In this document: positions 24,341 to 34,395 of the stretch, piece after piece
Position numbering within the stretch: position 1 is the first letter of the stretch
Layout: each line of letters starts with the position of its first letter
From: Porticoccus sp. W117
GTDB lineage: Bacteria > Pseudomonadota > Gammaproteobacteria > Pseudomonadales > Porticoccaceae
NCBI RefSeq assembly: GCF_030341905.1
Contig: NZ_JATAAF010000018.1
Span: 1-54,858, forward strand
Direction: 5' to 3'
Length of the DNA stretch: 54,858 bases
Position numbers and translations under genes: made by a program
Notes under the pieces: model-generated
The model's database searches: none
What the model saw: the letters and a program-made list of their open reading frames with translations, nothing else
Told to the model about the DNA's origin: nothing

Positions 24341-24880
24341 GTGGGATTGCGCGCCTCCTCCGCATTTCAAACCCTGGTGGCACTGGATACCTACTGCCGC
24401 CAGAGCGACCGCCGCCTGCCCAGCGAAGACCAGGTAGTACCCACCGTGTCGGTGGTGTGCTTCGCCCTGCAAGGGCAACAATTTGCGGTGCCTTTCAGCG
24501 ACATTGTCGAATTACTTGAAGTACCAGCCTGCACTCGCCTGCCGCGGGTACAGAGCTGGGTGCGCGGGGTGGCCAATGTCCGTGGTCGCCTGTTGCCAAT
24601 TATCGACCTGGCGGAATTTGCCGGTTCCCGGTTAACCACCGCCCCCAAACAGCAGCGGGTGCTGGTGATGGATATGCACGGGGTATTTGCCGGTTTACAG
24701 GTGGATGAAGTGCTGGGTATGCGCCACTTCCCGGTGGATACCTTTGTGGAAGAGGTGGACGACTGCGGTGCCATTTCCCCCTATCTGGAAGGCGGTTACC
24801 GGGATGGCGACAAAGTGTGGGGCGTATTTCGGCCCCTGCGGCTGGTGAGCGATGTACGCTTTCTAAGCGTTACCGCCTGA
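24341..24880 (+). CDS. pilI: CheW-like adaptor PilI
   Basis: It couples the chemoreceptor PilJ to the kinase ChpA. The 179-residue protein is a CheW domain: FALQGQQFAVPFSDIVELLEVP, the conserved VRGVANVRGRLLPIIDLAEF, then VDEVLGMRHF. The start is GTG, 2 bp after pilH, so it is coupled. A small stem-free gap (81 bp) separates it from pilJ. Confidence 0.94.
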   Translation: MGLRASSAFQTLVALDTYCRQSDRRLPSEDQVVPTVSVVCFALQGQQFAVPFSDIVELLEVPACTRLPRVQSWVRGVANVRGRLLPIIDLAEFAGSRLTTAPKQQRVLVMDMHGVFAGLQVDEVLGMRHFPVDTFVEEVDDCGAISPYLEGGYRDGDKVWGVFRPLRLVSDVRFLSVTA

Positions 24881-24961
24881 CAAAATATCTAAACAAACAC
24901 TGAAACAAAGCAACGACACAATAATAAACAGAACATCAGATTTATTTCACGGAGAAATACC

Positions 24962-27415
24962 ATGATTAGCGGTGCCAAAAAGGCAAAATTCAGCGGCCTG
25001 CAACTGTTACTGGCGATCTTGCTGGTGGCGGTGCTGGGATTCGTCGCCTACAACGTGTGGATAGTAATTCAGGACTCCGCGCGGGACAGTGATAACCGTG
25101 AGAAAGTGGGCGAGCTGCGCTCGTTATCTTCAGCATTGGCAGGGCCATTGCGGGAAGCCACCAGTGGTAACCGGGAAGCGTTCGATACCTTGTCGGGCCA
25201 GGTGGCCAGCATCGACAGTACCTGGTCACAGCTGAAAGCGGAATTGTCTGCCGAGGCGCAAATGGCGGGCACTGCCCTTGCCAATATGGAGCGCAGCTGG
25301 GGTGCGGTAAAAAGCAATACCGAAGTGATCCTCAACGACAAAGACACTATTTTGCTGCTCAATGAAGTGGCCGCCAACCTCAATGACACCCTGCCAGCGC
25401 TGCAGGAAAAGCACGTGGAAGTGGTGGACCTGCTGATCAGCGGTGGCTCTCCCCGCGACCAGATTGCCAACGCCCAGGAGCAGGCTTGGCTGGCGGAGCG
25501 TATCGGCCGAAATGTCGACAAGATGCTCGCCGGCGGTGCTGCGTCAGAAGCCGCTGCCGACCAATTTAACCAGGACGCCCGCAAGTTTGGTGTGGTGCTT
25601 AATGGTCTGTTAAAAGGCGACACCGCCATGGCCATCAGCCGTGTGGCCAACCGCAATGCCCGCGCCAGCCTGGATGAAGTGAACAAGCAGTTTGAATTTG
25701 TCAGCGGCCAGGTGGAAGAAATCTACAATGCCACACCGGTGCTGTTTGCTGCCCGTAAAGCCAGTGAAGCGGTACTCAATGAGTCCGGCAACCTGGTTAA
25801 TGAAATCAACATATTGGGCGACACTATTAACGGCCTGCAGGGCGAACGCCAACTCAACCAGCAAACCGCGTTGTTAGGCGGTGGCTTGGCGATTGTCCTG
25901 GTGATCTTGATGATTGTTCAGTCTCTGGTGGCTACCCGCCGTCGCTCGCTGGAAACTGCAGAAGAAAACGACCGCAACCAGAATGCTCTGATTCGCCTGC
26001 TGGATGAAATCGGTGACTTGGGTGAAGGTGATCTGACGGCGGAGGCCACAGTAACGGAAGACTTTACCGGCGCCATTGCCGACTCCATTAACTACGCTAT
26101 TGACCAGCTGCGCACCCTGGTGGCGCGCATTCAGGATTCCGCGGAAAACGTAAATGCCTCCGCCAGTGAAACCCGTGCCACGGCACTCCAGTTATCGGAA
26201 GCCTCCGAACATCAGGCGCAGGAAATTATTGGCGCCTCTGCGGCCATTAACGAAATGGCGGTCACCATTGATCAGGTATCCACCAACGCTTCCGAATCCG
26301 CTGTGGTGGCAGAGCGCTCGGTATCCATCGCCAAGAAAGGCGGTGAGGTGGTACGGGATACCATCGATGGCATGGACACCATTCGCGAGCAGATTCAGGA
26401 CACCTCCAAACGAATCAAGCGCCTGGGTGAGTCGTCACAGGAAATTGGCGATATTGTTAGCCTGATTAACGAAATTGCCGACCAGACCAACATCCTCGCC
26501 TTGAACGCCGCCATTCAGGCGTCCATGGCCGGTGAAGCTGGTCGCGGTTTTGCGGTGGTTGCGGACGAGGTACAGGGCCTGGCGGAACGCTCCGCAGCGG
26601 CCACCAAACAGATCGCCTCGCTGGTAAAAACCATTCAGACCGACACCAACGAAGCGGTGAGCTCCATGGAATCCACCACTACCGAAGTGGTGAAGGGTGC
26701 TGATCTGGCTCACAACGCCGGTGTGGCACTGGAAGAAATTGAAAACGTATCTGCCGACCTGGCGGAATTGATTCAGGACATCTCCTCGGCGGCGCGCCAG
26801 CAGGCGAAAACCGCCAGCCATGTGTCCGGCACTATGAACGTGATTCAGGAAATTTCCTCGCAAACCCTGTCCGGTACCACCACCACCGCATCCTCGGTTG
26901 GTGAACTGGCGGAGATGGCGGTAGACATGCGTGAGTCAGTGAGTGGTTTCAAACTGCCAGGGCAGCTTTCCTCTGCGTCAGTGGCTGCAGCCAATGACTT
27001 TGGCGACGTGCAACAGGCCGAGCACGAAGAACTTGCTGAAGACGATGCACTGCTGGGCAATGAGGACTTTGACCGCCACCCGGAAGAATTCGCCGGCTTT
27101 AAGCCGCGTTTTGCGGAGGACTCTGAACAGCCTCAAAATGATGAGTCACAGCCCACTGACGAGCTGGTTGCCATGGCAGAAGACATTGCCGACACCCTGG
27201 CGGAAGACGATGCCAGTGAGCCAGTTGAAGCAGAAGCTACAGAAGGCAGTGATCTTGATGGCCTTGATATTGCCGCCGATACGGATTATCTGGCCAATGG
27301 CGACAGCGACCTTGATCTGGACGCAGACCTGGATGGAGAGCAACCGGTAGACGACCAGGACTTTATCGTCGAACTGGATGGCGATCTGGAAGACGACAAA
27401 GAGCGTCGTTACTAA
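24962..27415 (+). CDS. pilJ: Type IV pilus chemoreceptor PilJ with long acidic tail
   Basis: A methyl-accepting receptor that signals through PilI to ChpA. It has TM1 (about 12-35), a helical periplasmic region (36-300), TM2 (302-322) and HAMP-like sequence. The cytoplasmic signalling hairpin has the MCP tip EIADQTNILALNAAIQ and GRGFAVVADEVQGLAERS (503-548). P. aeruginosa PilJ (682 residues) ends near the VSGFKLP region; here 150 further residues (668-817) follow, dominated by Asp/Glu (DLDLDADLDG, VELDGDLEDD). No NWETF-like CheR-binding pentapeptide is seen. ATG 24962 follows ACGGAG. Confidence 0.94.
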   Translation: MISGAKKAKFSGLQLLLAILLVAVLGFVAYNVWIVIQDSARDSDNREKVGELRSLSSALAGPLREATSGNREAFDTLSGQVASIDSTWSQLKAELSAEAQMAGTALANMERSWGAVKSNTEVILNDKDTILLLNEVAANLNDTLPALQEKHVEVVDLLISGGSPRDQIANAQEQAWLAERIGRNVDKMLAGGAASEAAADQFNQDARKFGVVLNGLLKGDTAMAISRVANRNARASLDEVNKQFEFVSGQVEEIYNATPVLFAARKASEAVLNESGNLVNEINILGDTINGLQGERQLNQQTALLGGGLAIVLVILMIVQSLVATRRRSLETAEENDRNQNALIRLLDEIGDLGEGDLTAEATVTEDFTGAIADSINYAIDQLRTLVARIQDSAENVNASASETRATALQLSEASEHQAQEIIGASAAINEMAVTIDQVSTNASESAVVAERSVSIAKKGGEVVRDTIDGMDTIREQIQDTSKRIKRLGESSQEIGDIVSLINEIADQTNILALNAAIQASMAGEAGRGFAVVADEVQGLAERSAAATKQIASLVKTIQTDTNEAVSSMESTTTEVVKGADLAHNAGVALEEIENVSADLAELIQDISSAARQQAKTASHVSGTMNVIQEISSQTLSGTTTTASSVGELAEMAVDMRESVSGFKLPGQLSSASVAAANDFGDVQQAEHEELAEDDALLGNEDFDRHPEEFAGFKPRFAEDSEQPQNDESQPTDELVAMAEDIADTLAEDDASEPVEAEATEGSDLDGLDIAADTDYLANGDSDLDLDADLDGEQPVDDQDFIVELDGDLEDDKERRY

Positions 27416-27442
27416 CTTTTATTATTGGTACTGGCCACTTCC

Positions 27443-28405
27443 ATGGCGGTGAACTCAATGATGTCGACCAGCAGTGTGCAGAGCACTCGCAGCGGTTTTG
27501 ACCACCGCCAGGCGCAGCTGTGGCAGCAACTGCTGGAGCGCCGCACCGGCGTACGTGCGGCCAGCCTGAACCTCGATTGGCTGGCAGCGGGCATCGGTGA
27601 ATTGGCCGATGAGCTGGGTTTTACTGACACCATGGATTACTACCGGCAACTGGCCTGTGGCGGGGACAACCACCCGCAATGGACACGACTGCTGGATCGA
27701 ATTCTGGTGCGTGATACCCGCTTTCTGCGCCACCGCGAATCCATGAATGCGGTGGGCCGGATTTGGCAGGACTATCAAAATGAGCGCCAACAAAACCACC
27801 AGAAGAATAATTCCGGCAGCAGCTTTACCGCCTGGAGCGTGGGTTGCTCCAGCGGTGAAGAAACCTACTCCCTGGCGTTGGTTCTTGCCGACAACTGCCT
27901 CGATCACCAGGTAAGCTACGGTGTGATCGGTATGGATATCAGCGCTCAGGCCATCGCTACTGCTCGCAATGGTATCTACTCCTCAGCGCAGTTGGCGGCC
28001 CTGAGCCAGCGTCAGAGAGACCACTATTTTCAGTGCCGTAAGAACGGTGACTACCAGGTAGGCGAGCAGTTGCGTCGCCGCACCTGTTTTATTCGCGGCA
28101 ATGTACTACAGGTGGCGGCAGACAGTTCGCAGCATATCCCGCAAATGCAAGGTGCGGATTTGATTTACTGCCAAAACCTGCTGCCCTATTTTCGCCGCTG
28201 GCAACGCCAGCAACTGGTGGCCGGTCTGGCTGCCAATCTGAAGCCCGGTGGCCACCTGATTGTTGGCCCCGGAGAATTGGCTAACTGGCAACCGCCGCAT
28301 ACAGAACGCGTGGCGGAACCGGCAGTACAAATGTATCGGCGCAACACATGTATCAGCGCAAGCGCAGGGGTTTCACACCCGGCGCCAATGAGGATTCGTA
28401 AGTGA
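27443..28405 (+). CDS. pilK: Chemoreceptor methyltransferase PilK
   Basis: A CheR family enzyme that methylates receptor glutamates, here presumably PilJ. About 320 residues: a helical N-terminal domain containing LLDRILVRDTRFLRH, then a SAM-binding domain with WSVGCSSGEETYSLA (motif I), GVIGMDISAQAI, and ADLIYCQNLLPYF. The start is uncertain: ATG 27443, 27458 or 27461, with a GGTGA near the second; an upstream TTG at 27425 is less likely. The stop overlaps the chpA GTG as GTGA. Confidence 0.9.
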   Translation: MAVNSMMSTSSVQSTRSGFDHRQAQLWQQLLERRTGVRAASLNLDWLAAGIGELADELGFTDTMDYYRQLACGGDNHPQWTRLLDRILVRDTRFLRHRESMNAVGRIWQDYQNERQQNHQKNNSGSSFTAWSVGCSSGEETYSLALVLADNCLDHQVSYGVIGMDISAQAIATARNGIYSSAQLAALSQRQRDHYFQCRKNGDYQVGEQLRRRTCFIRGNVLQVAADSSQHIPQMQGADLIYCQNLLPYFRRWQRQQLVAGLAANLKPGGHLIVGPGELANWQPPHTERVAEPAVQMYRRNTCISASAGVSHPAPMRIRK

Positions 28406-31400
28406 ACAGAGAAAACGGCAGTCTGCACAGCCTGGATTGGTTGGTTGACGAAATTGAAGCATCGTTAAAACAGGCCTACGAGTCCCTGGATGCTTACCTC
28501 AAAGACCCCAGCGATGAGCCGCAGATCCGCTTTTGCCAGAGCAGTATCCACCAGGTGCATGGCACCCTGAAAATCACCGAATGCCACGGTGCGATTCTGT
28601 TGGCAGAAGAAATGGAAGAACTGGTCAGTGGCTTGCTGGAAAACCGCATCAGCAACGTAACGGAAGCCAGCGAAGTGTTGGTGCAGGCTTCCCTGAAACT
28701 GCCTCAGTACATCCGCCAGGTGAGCAGCAGTGGCAGTGACCAGCCCGCCACCCTGATTTCCCTGATCAACGACCTGCGCGCAGTGCGTGGCAAGCCGCTG
28801 TTATCTGAGGGTTCGTTGTTTTCACCCCATATGGATATCAGTGATATCGGCACCGGAGGAAACAGCAGTACCCTGCCAAACAACGACGCATTTGTAGAGC
28901 TGGTCAAAAAGCTACGCCAGATGTACCAGGTGGCGTTGTTGGGGTTGATTCGCGGTGCCGACCGGGACAAGAACCTGGGTTACATCAACCGGGTGTTCAG
29001 CCGCCTCAGTGAGCTCAGCAAAGGCACCGCCCAATACCAGTTGTGGCGGGTCGCTCTTGCGGTACAGGAAGGCATCAGCCACCACAGTATTCCCACTTCG
29101 TCAGCGGTGACTTCGCTGCTGCGTGGTCTGGATCGGGAAATTCGCCAGTTGCAGCAGCACGGAGTTTCCTCCCTGGAGCGGGAAGTGCCCCAGGGTTTGC
29201 TGAAAAACCTGCTCTACTACGTGGCGTTCAGCAACGCCAGCACTGACCGCATTCTTGAAGTGACCGAGGCATTCCGCCTGCGGGAGGCCTTGCCTGCGGG
29301 TTCTTTTGGCGGCGAAGGCTCATTGACGCCGTCGTTCGATGCCGATGCGGTACGCGCCATCGCCACCGCATTGCTGGAAGAAGTGAATAACGCCAAGGAA
29401 ATGGTGACCCGCTATCAGCTGGAAGGCGGCCTGGATGGCAGCATGATTGGCCAGCTGTGTGAAATCTTTACACGTATGTCTGACTCCCTGGCGTTTGTTG
29501 GTCAAACCCGCCTCTCGGAGCCCTTGGACGAATTGCAGCAGCGCATGCAGGAAGTGAGCGATCGCTCCGACACCATGAATGTGGTACTGCTGGGTGATAT
29601 CGCCAACCATCTGGTGGATATCGAATCCGCTCTGGTGGCATGGGGCAGTTCTGGTGGCCAGATAGAATCGGCGGAAAACCAGGCCAATATGGAATTGCAC
29701 CGGGCTCGCGAAGCCCTGCTGCGGGAAACCCGCAACGGTCTGGAAAAAGTCAAAGACAGTATTGTCGAGTACATCTCCTCACAGTGGGACAAACACTTCC
29801 TGGAGCACGCTCCGCAACTGCTCACCGAAGTGCGTGGCGCACTGGAGATGATGTCTCTGGAACGCCCGGCAAAAGTGCTGGATAAATCCTGCCGCTACAT
29901 TCAGGAAAAGCTGTTGTCCGACGCCTCCATTCCCGACTGGAGAACCCTCGATAGCCTGGCGGATGCCATTACCAGTATTGAGTATTACCTGGATGGCTGT
30001 GTCGGTGTGTCCGGAGAGGAAACTCCCGACGCCATTTCCATACTGACCATGGCAGAAAACAGCGCGGCCCTGTTGCACGGCGAAGAGCCAGTGGCTGAGG
30101 CCACCGAAGAGCTGACGTTGTTAGACGATAGCAGTCAGCTGCTTGGCGAGGAGCCGGAGTCCGCAGCGGGCGACGTAAATGAAGTATTGGTTGCTCAGGC
30201 CGCGGAGCAAGCGGCACAGGAAACTGACAGCGATATCGACGAAGAAATTATCGAAATTTTTGTGGAAGAGGCGGGCGAAGTACTGGATATGCTGCGCGAG
30301 CAGCTGCCGAACTGGCAGGCCAATCCCACCACTGGCGACGAACTCGGCGATATTCGCCGTGGTTTCCACACTCTCAAGGGCAGTGGTCGCATGGTAGAGG
30401 CCATGCGTGTCGGCGAGCTGGCCTGGTCCGTTGAATACATGCTCAACCGGGTGATCGATAACCTGATTCCGCTGAGCTCCGACATCCCGGTGCTGGTGGG
30501 GCAGGCGGTAAAACTGCTACCCACCATGGTGAGCAACTTCGAACAGCGTCAGGAAGAAGACAACAGCGCGGAAATCGATCAGCTGATTGCCAACGCCAAT
30601 GCGGTGGCTCATTGTCAGGCGGTGGATTTGTCCAGCATCGACAGCGCCGATAACGAAGACGCCCTGCCCATTGACGATGAAGTGGAAGTGCTGGCTGCAA
30701 CTGACGCAACTGAGGTGGATGCGGCGACAACGGACGATAGCGAAACAGAAGAACTGGACTTGGTTGACAACAGCCCGGCCGAAGATGAAAGCGGTGAGCT
30801 GCTGTCGATTTTTGTCAACGAAACCCGTCGCCACCTGGAAGATGTTTCCCTGTTCCTCACCGAAATCCAGCAATTGGCGCCCCATTACGGGTTGCCCACC
30901 CCTGGTTTGTTGCGGGCCTTGCACACTCTCAAGGGCAGCGCCCTGATGGCGGAAGTGGCGCCGGTGTCGCAATTGATGGAGCCCTTGGAAGGCTTAGTCA
31001 AAGACCTCTACAACTTCCAGCAAGCGGTGGATTGGCCTCTGGTGCAGCTGCTTACGGATAGCGTTACGGTGCTGCAAAATGCGTTGCCAGTGCTGGAATC
31101 CGGCGACCAGCACAGTGCCATCGAAGGCAGTGACGAACTGCTGGTACGTATTGATGAATCCCGCCAACGCCTGCTGCCGATGGTTGCCAGCGAGCAGCCG
31201 GAAGACGATGTTGACGACGACAGCTTTGCCGATGCACTGGCTGAACATGAGTCTGTAGAAAGCCTGGTTGACGAGACAGAAGAGCCGTCCATCAGCGAAC
31301 AGGCGCAGCAGGAATTTGCTGAGCATCTGCGCCCATTGATCGCGCTGATGACCGATGGCCTGGACCAGTTGATGGATGCCGAAACCCTGTTTGCCAACTG

Positions 31401-34380
31401 GCGCGACAGCGGCGAGCAGCCTTCTCTGGACACTTTGGTGGAAGAATACGACCAGCTCGGTCATGCCGCGGCCAAGGCCGAGGAGCCAGCACTGGCGCAA
31501 TTGGCTGCGAAAGTGGCGGACACCTTACAGGTGGTGGATATGTCAGCGGTTGCTGATCCCCAGGCGGTGGTGACTACCCTGGCTGGTGCCCACGACAAGT
31601 TGCTGGTAATGATTGATGCCCTCGCCGCTGGCCAACAGATGCCGGAAGCGGACGAAGAAGTCACCAGTCTGGAATTGTTGGCCAGCGACCTGCACCACCA
31701 GGCAGCGCAATCCGAAGTAGACGCGGCTGACGATACTGTTAAGGAAGAAGTGGTTCAGGAAGAAACTGTTCATGAGGAAACTGCTCAGGAAGACGCTTCA
31801 CAGGAAAGTGTCGAACAGGACGACGACACTGAACTGCCCATCGAGGCGGTTGCAGAAGACGTTGCTGAACTCATGGATCAGCAGGAGGAGCCACACGATC
31901 AGCTTGAAGACGTCGAGGATGCAGAACCAACAGAGGTTCTGGAAGACGAGCAGACAGATGAGTTGGAATCCGCTGAGCAGTCTGACAGTGAAACAACCCA
32001 AGCCGATGAGGCAACCGGTCAAGAGCCAGAGCCTGCACACAGCGAGCTGGTAGCGGAAGCGCCACTGGCCTTTATTCCCCCGGTTGCCGTAACGGATAGC
32101 AGCGATGAAGACCAGTTTGACCTGGAAGTGCTGGCCATCTTTATGGAGGAGACGGGCGAGCTGTTGGAGACCATTGATAACTCCGTGTACAGCTGGCGTG
32201 AAGAACCACATATCAGCACCTGGCCGGATGAAATCAAGCGTGCCCTGCACACCTTCAAAGGTGGCGCCCGCATGGCTGCCCAGGATGAGCTGGGCGACCT
32301 GAGCCACAACTTCGAGAGCTGGCTGATCGAGTCGGAGCATCGCGCTGGCGGTGACGACGGCTTCTTTGACGAATTGCAGCAACGCCTGGACCAACTGCAT
32401 GCCGGTGTGCGCCAGTTGGCTGTGTCGGTTTCCGGCAGTCAGGTGGCGCAAAGCGATACCGCGGAAAACGCCGCGCCGGTGGCTGCGGATCTGGGCAAGG
32501 TGCCACTACCGCAACTGTTGGCAGACAGTGACATCAAGGCGCCGGAAGAAATGGTCAAGGTGAGCGCCACCCTGCTGGATAACCTGGTGAATATGGCGGG
32601 GGAAACCAGTATCTCCCGCGGTCGGGTAGAGCAGCAGATCAGCTCCTTTGGTTTCGCTCTGGAGGAAATGAATACCACTATTCGCCGCCTCCAGGATCAG
32701 GTGCGCCGCTTGGGTATCGAAACTGAGGCGCAGATTATTTTCCGCCGCGAGCAGATTGAATCCGCCGGCAGCGACGAAGAATTTGACCCCCTGGAAATGG
32801 ACCGTTACTCCAAGTTGCAGCAGCTGTCACGCTCGCTGATGGAGTCCGCTTCTGACCTGCAGGACTTGAAAACCACCTTGGGTCAGAATGCCAAGGAAAC
32901 TGAAAACCTGTTGGTGCAACAGGGCCGCATTAACACGGATTTGCAAGAAGGGTTGATGCGCTCGCGGATGGTGCCTTTCAGTCGTCTGGTGCCGCGCCTG
33001 CGCCGTATTGTGCGCCAGGTGAGTGCCGAGCTGGACAAGCAGGTGGAACTGCAGCTGCTCAATGTGGAAGGGGAGATGGATCGCTCGGTGCTGGAAAAAA
33101 TGCTGCCGGCTCTCGACCATATGCTGCGCAACGCCATTGACCACGGCATAGAAAGCGGTGAAGACCGCAGCGGCGTGGGTAAGTCGGAGCGCGGTACCAT
33201 CAGCATCGATCTGGCCCGCGAGGGCGGCGATATTATTATCAAGCTGGCGGACGATGGTCGCGGCCTGAATATCGATGCTATTCGCAAGCAGGCCATCAAG
33301 CAGGGTTTGATGGCTCACGAATCCAACCTCAGCGATCATGAGGTGGTGCAGTTTATTCTCGAGCCCGGTTTCTCCACGTCGGAAACGGTTTCCCACATTT
33401 CCGGCCGCGGTGTTGGCCTGGATGTGGTCAACGCCGAAGTGCGCCAATTGGGTGGTGCCATCGCCATTCGTTCCCAACAGGGGCAGGGTACTGAATTCCA
33501 GGTGCGCTTGCCGTTTACAGTTTCCATCAACCGCGCCCTGATGATCGAGATTGGCGACGACAGCTACGCGCTGCCGCTGACCTCCATCGACGGCGTGGTG
33601 CGGTTGTCGCCGCAACAACTGGAAAACTTCTACAGCAACCCGCAACTGCGCTACGAATACGGTGGCTCGGAATACAGCGTGCGCCACCTGGGCTCACTGC
33701 TGCAAGAGGGTGCCGCACCGCGCATCAGCGCCGAAGAACAGGCCATACCGCTGGTGTTGGTGCGCTCTGAACAACAGTGCTACGCCGTGCAGGTGGATCG
33801 TCTGGTGGGCAGTAGCGAAATTGTGGTGAAAACCCTGGGCGCCCAGTTCAGTACGGTGCCGGGGCTGTCCGGTGCCACGGTGCTGGGTGATGGCCGGGTA
33901 GTGGTGATTCTCGACCTGCTGGCGCTGCTGCGCACTCAGAAGTCCTCTGCCCTGGCGAAAGTACAGTGGGTGGAAGACGCCGAGGCGGCCGCCGCCCGAT
34001 CCAGCGTACCCATGGTGATGGTGGTGGATGACTCGGTGACCGTGCGCAAGGTCACCAGCCGTTTCCTGGAGCGGGAAGGCTTCCAGGTGCTCACCGCCAA
34101 AGATGGTGCCGACGCCATGCTGTTGCTGCGTGAGCACGACCCGGATGTGATGTTGCTGGATATCGAAATGCCCCGTATGGATGGCTTTGAAGTGGCGAGC
34201 CGGGTGCGCTCCATGGGCCGCTTTAAAAACCTGCCCATCATCATGATTACGTCGCGTACCGGTGACAAACACCGCGAGCGGGCACTGTCCCTGGGCGTTA
34301 ATCACTATCTGGGTAAACCCTATCGGGAAGAAGACCTGCGCGATGCCATCGACGAATTGCTGACCGCAGAGGTCGAGTAG
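28402..34380 (+). CDS. chpA: ChpA hybrid sensor kinase of the Pil-Chp system
   Basis: A 1992-residue CheA-like hybrid kinase that phosphorylates PilG and PilH. A FimL-like N-terminal region (about 1-550) carries H53 in VHGTLK, a degenerate phosphotransfer motif. Three canonical Hpt domains have H656 (HTLKGSGRM), H841 (HTLKGSALM) and H1283 (HTFKGGARM). A long Glu/Gln/Asp-rich linker lies before the third. The kinase core shows the N box MLRNAIDHG (N1577, H1581), G1 DDGRGL and G2 GRGVGLDVV, followed by a CheW-like domain. The C-terminal receiver has D1920 (LLDIEMPRMDG). P. aeruginosa ChpA is longer (about 2470), with more Hpt-like units. GTG start. Confidence 0.95.
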   Translation: MNRENGSLHSLDWLVDEIEASLKQAYESLDAYLKDPSDEPQIRFCQSSIHQVHGTLKITECHGAILLAEEMEELVSGLLENRISNVTEASEVLVQASLKLPQYIRQVSSSGSDQPATLISLINDLRAVRGKPLLSEGSLFSPHMDISDIGTGGNSSTLPNNDAFVELVKKLRQMYQVALLGLIRGADRDKNLGYINRVFSRLSELSKGTAQYQLWRVALAVQEGISHHSIPTSSAVTSLLRGLDREIRQLQQHGVSSLEREVPQGLLKNLLYYVAFSNASTDRILEVTEAFRLREALPAGSFGGEGSLTPSFDADAVRAIATALLEEVNNAKEMVTRYQLEGGLDGSMIGQLCEIFTRMSDSLAFVGQTRLSEPLDELQQRMQEVSDRSDTMNVVLLGDIANHLVDIESALVAWGSSGGQIESAENQANMELHRAREALLRETRNGLEKVKDSIVEYISSQWDKHFLEHAPQLLTEVRGALEMMSLERPAKVLDKSCRYIQEKLLSDASIPDWRTLDSLADAITSIEYYLDGCVGVSGEETPDAISILTMAENSAALLHGEEPVAEATEELTLLDDSSQLLGEEPESAAGDVNEVLVAQAAEQAAQETDSDIDEEIIEIFVEEAGEVLDMLREQLPNWQANPTTGDELGDIRRGFHTLKGSGRMVEAMRVGELAWSVEYMLNRVIDNLIPLSSDIPVLVGQAVKLLPTMVSNFEQRQEEDNSAEIDQLIANANAVAHCQAVDLSSIDSADNEDALPIDDEVEVLAATDATEVDAATTDDSETEELDLVDNSPAEDESGELLSIFVNETRRHLEDVSLFLTEIQQLAPHYGLPTPGLLRALHTLKGSALMAEVAPVSQLMEPLEGLVKDLYNFQQAVDWPLVQLLTDSVTVLQNALPVLESGDQHSAIEGSDELLVRIDESRQRLLPMVASEQPEDDVDDDSFADALAEHESVESLVDETEEPSISEQAQQEFAEHLRPLIALMTDGLDQLMDAETLFANWRDSGEQPSLDTLVEEYDQLGHAAAKAEEPALAQLAAKVADTLQVVDMSAVADPQAVVTTLAGAHDKLLVMIDALAAGQQMPEADEEVTSLELLASDLHHQAAQSEVDAADDTVKEEVVQEETVHEETAQEDASQESVEQDDDTELPIEAVAEDVAELMDQQEEPHDQLEDVEDAEPTEVLEDEQTDELESAEQSDSETTQADEATGQEPEPAHSELVAEAPLAFIPPVAVTDSSDEDQFDLEVLAIFMEETGELLETIDNSVYSWREEPHISTWPDEIKRALHTFKGGARMAAQDELGDLSHNFESWLIESEHRAGGDDGFFDELQQRLDQLHAGVRQLAVSVSGSQVAQSDTAENAAPVAADLGKVPLPQLLADSDIKAPEEMVKVSATLLDNLVNMAGETSISRGRVEQQISSFGFALEEMNTTIRRLQDQVRRLGIETEAQIIFRREQIESAGSDEEFDPLEMDRYSKLQQLSRSLMESASDLQDLKTTLGQNAKETENLLVQQGRINTDLQEGLMRSRMVPFSRLVPRLRRIVRQVSAELDKQVELQLLNVEGEMDRSVLEKMLPALDHMLRNAIDHGIESGEDRSGVGKSERGTISIDLAREGGDIIIKLADDGRGLNIDAIRKQAIKQGLMAHESNLSDHEVVQFILEPGFSTSETVSHISGRGVGLDVVNAEVRQLGGAIAIRSQQGQGTEFQVRLPFTVSINRALMIEIGDDSYALPLTSIDGVVRLSPQQLENFYSNPQLRYEYGGSEYSVRHLGSLLQEGAAPRISAEEQAIPLVLVRSEQQCYAVQVDRLVGSSEIVVKTLGAQFSTVPGLSGATVLGDGRVVVILDLLALLRTQKSSALAKVQWVEDAEAAAARSSVPMVMVVDDSVTVRKVTSRFLEREGFQVLTAKDGADAMLLLREHDPDVMLLDIEMPRMDGFEVASRVRSMGRFKNLPIIMITSRTGDKHRERALSLGVNHYLGKPYREEDLRDAIDELLTAEVE

Positions 34381-34395
34381 AACCGGTAACGAGAA

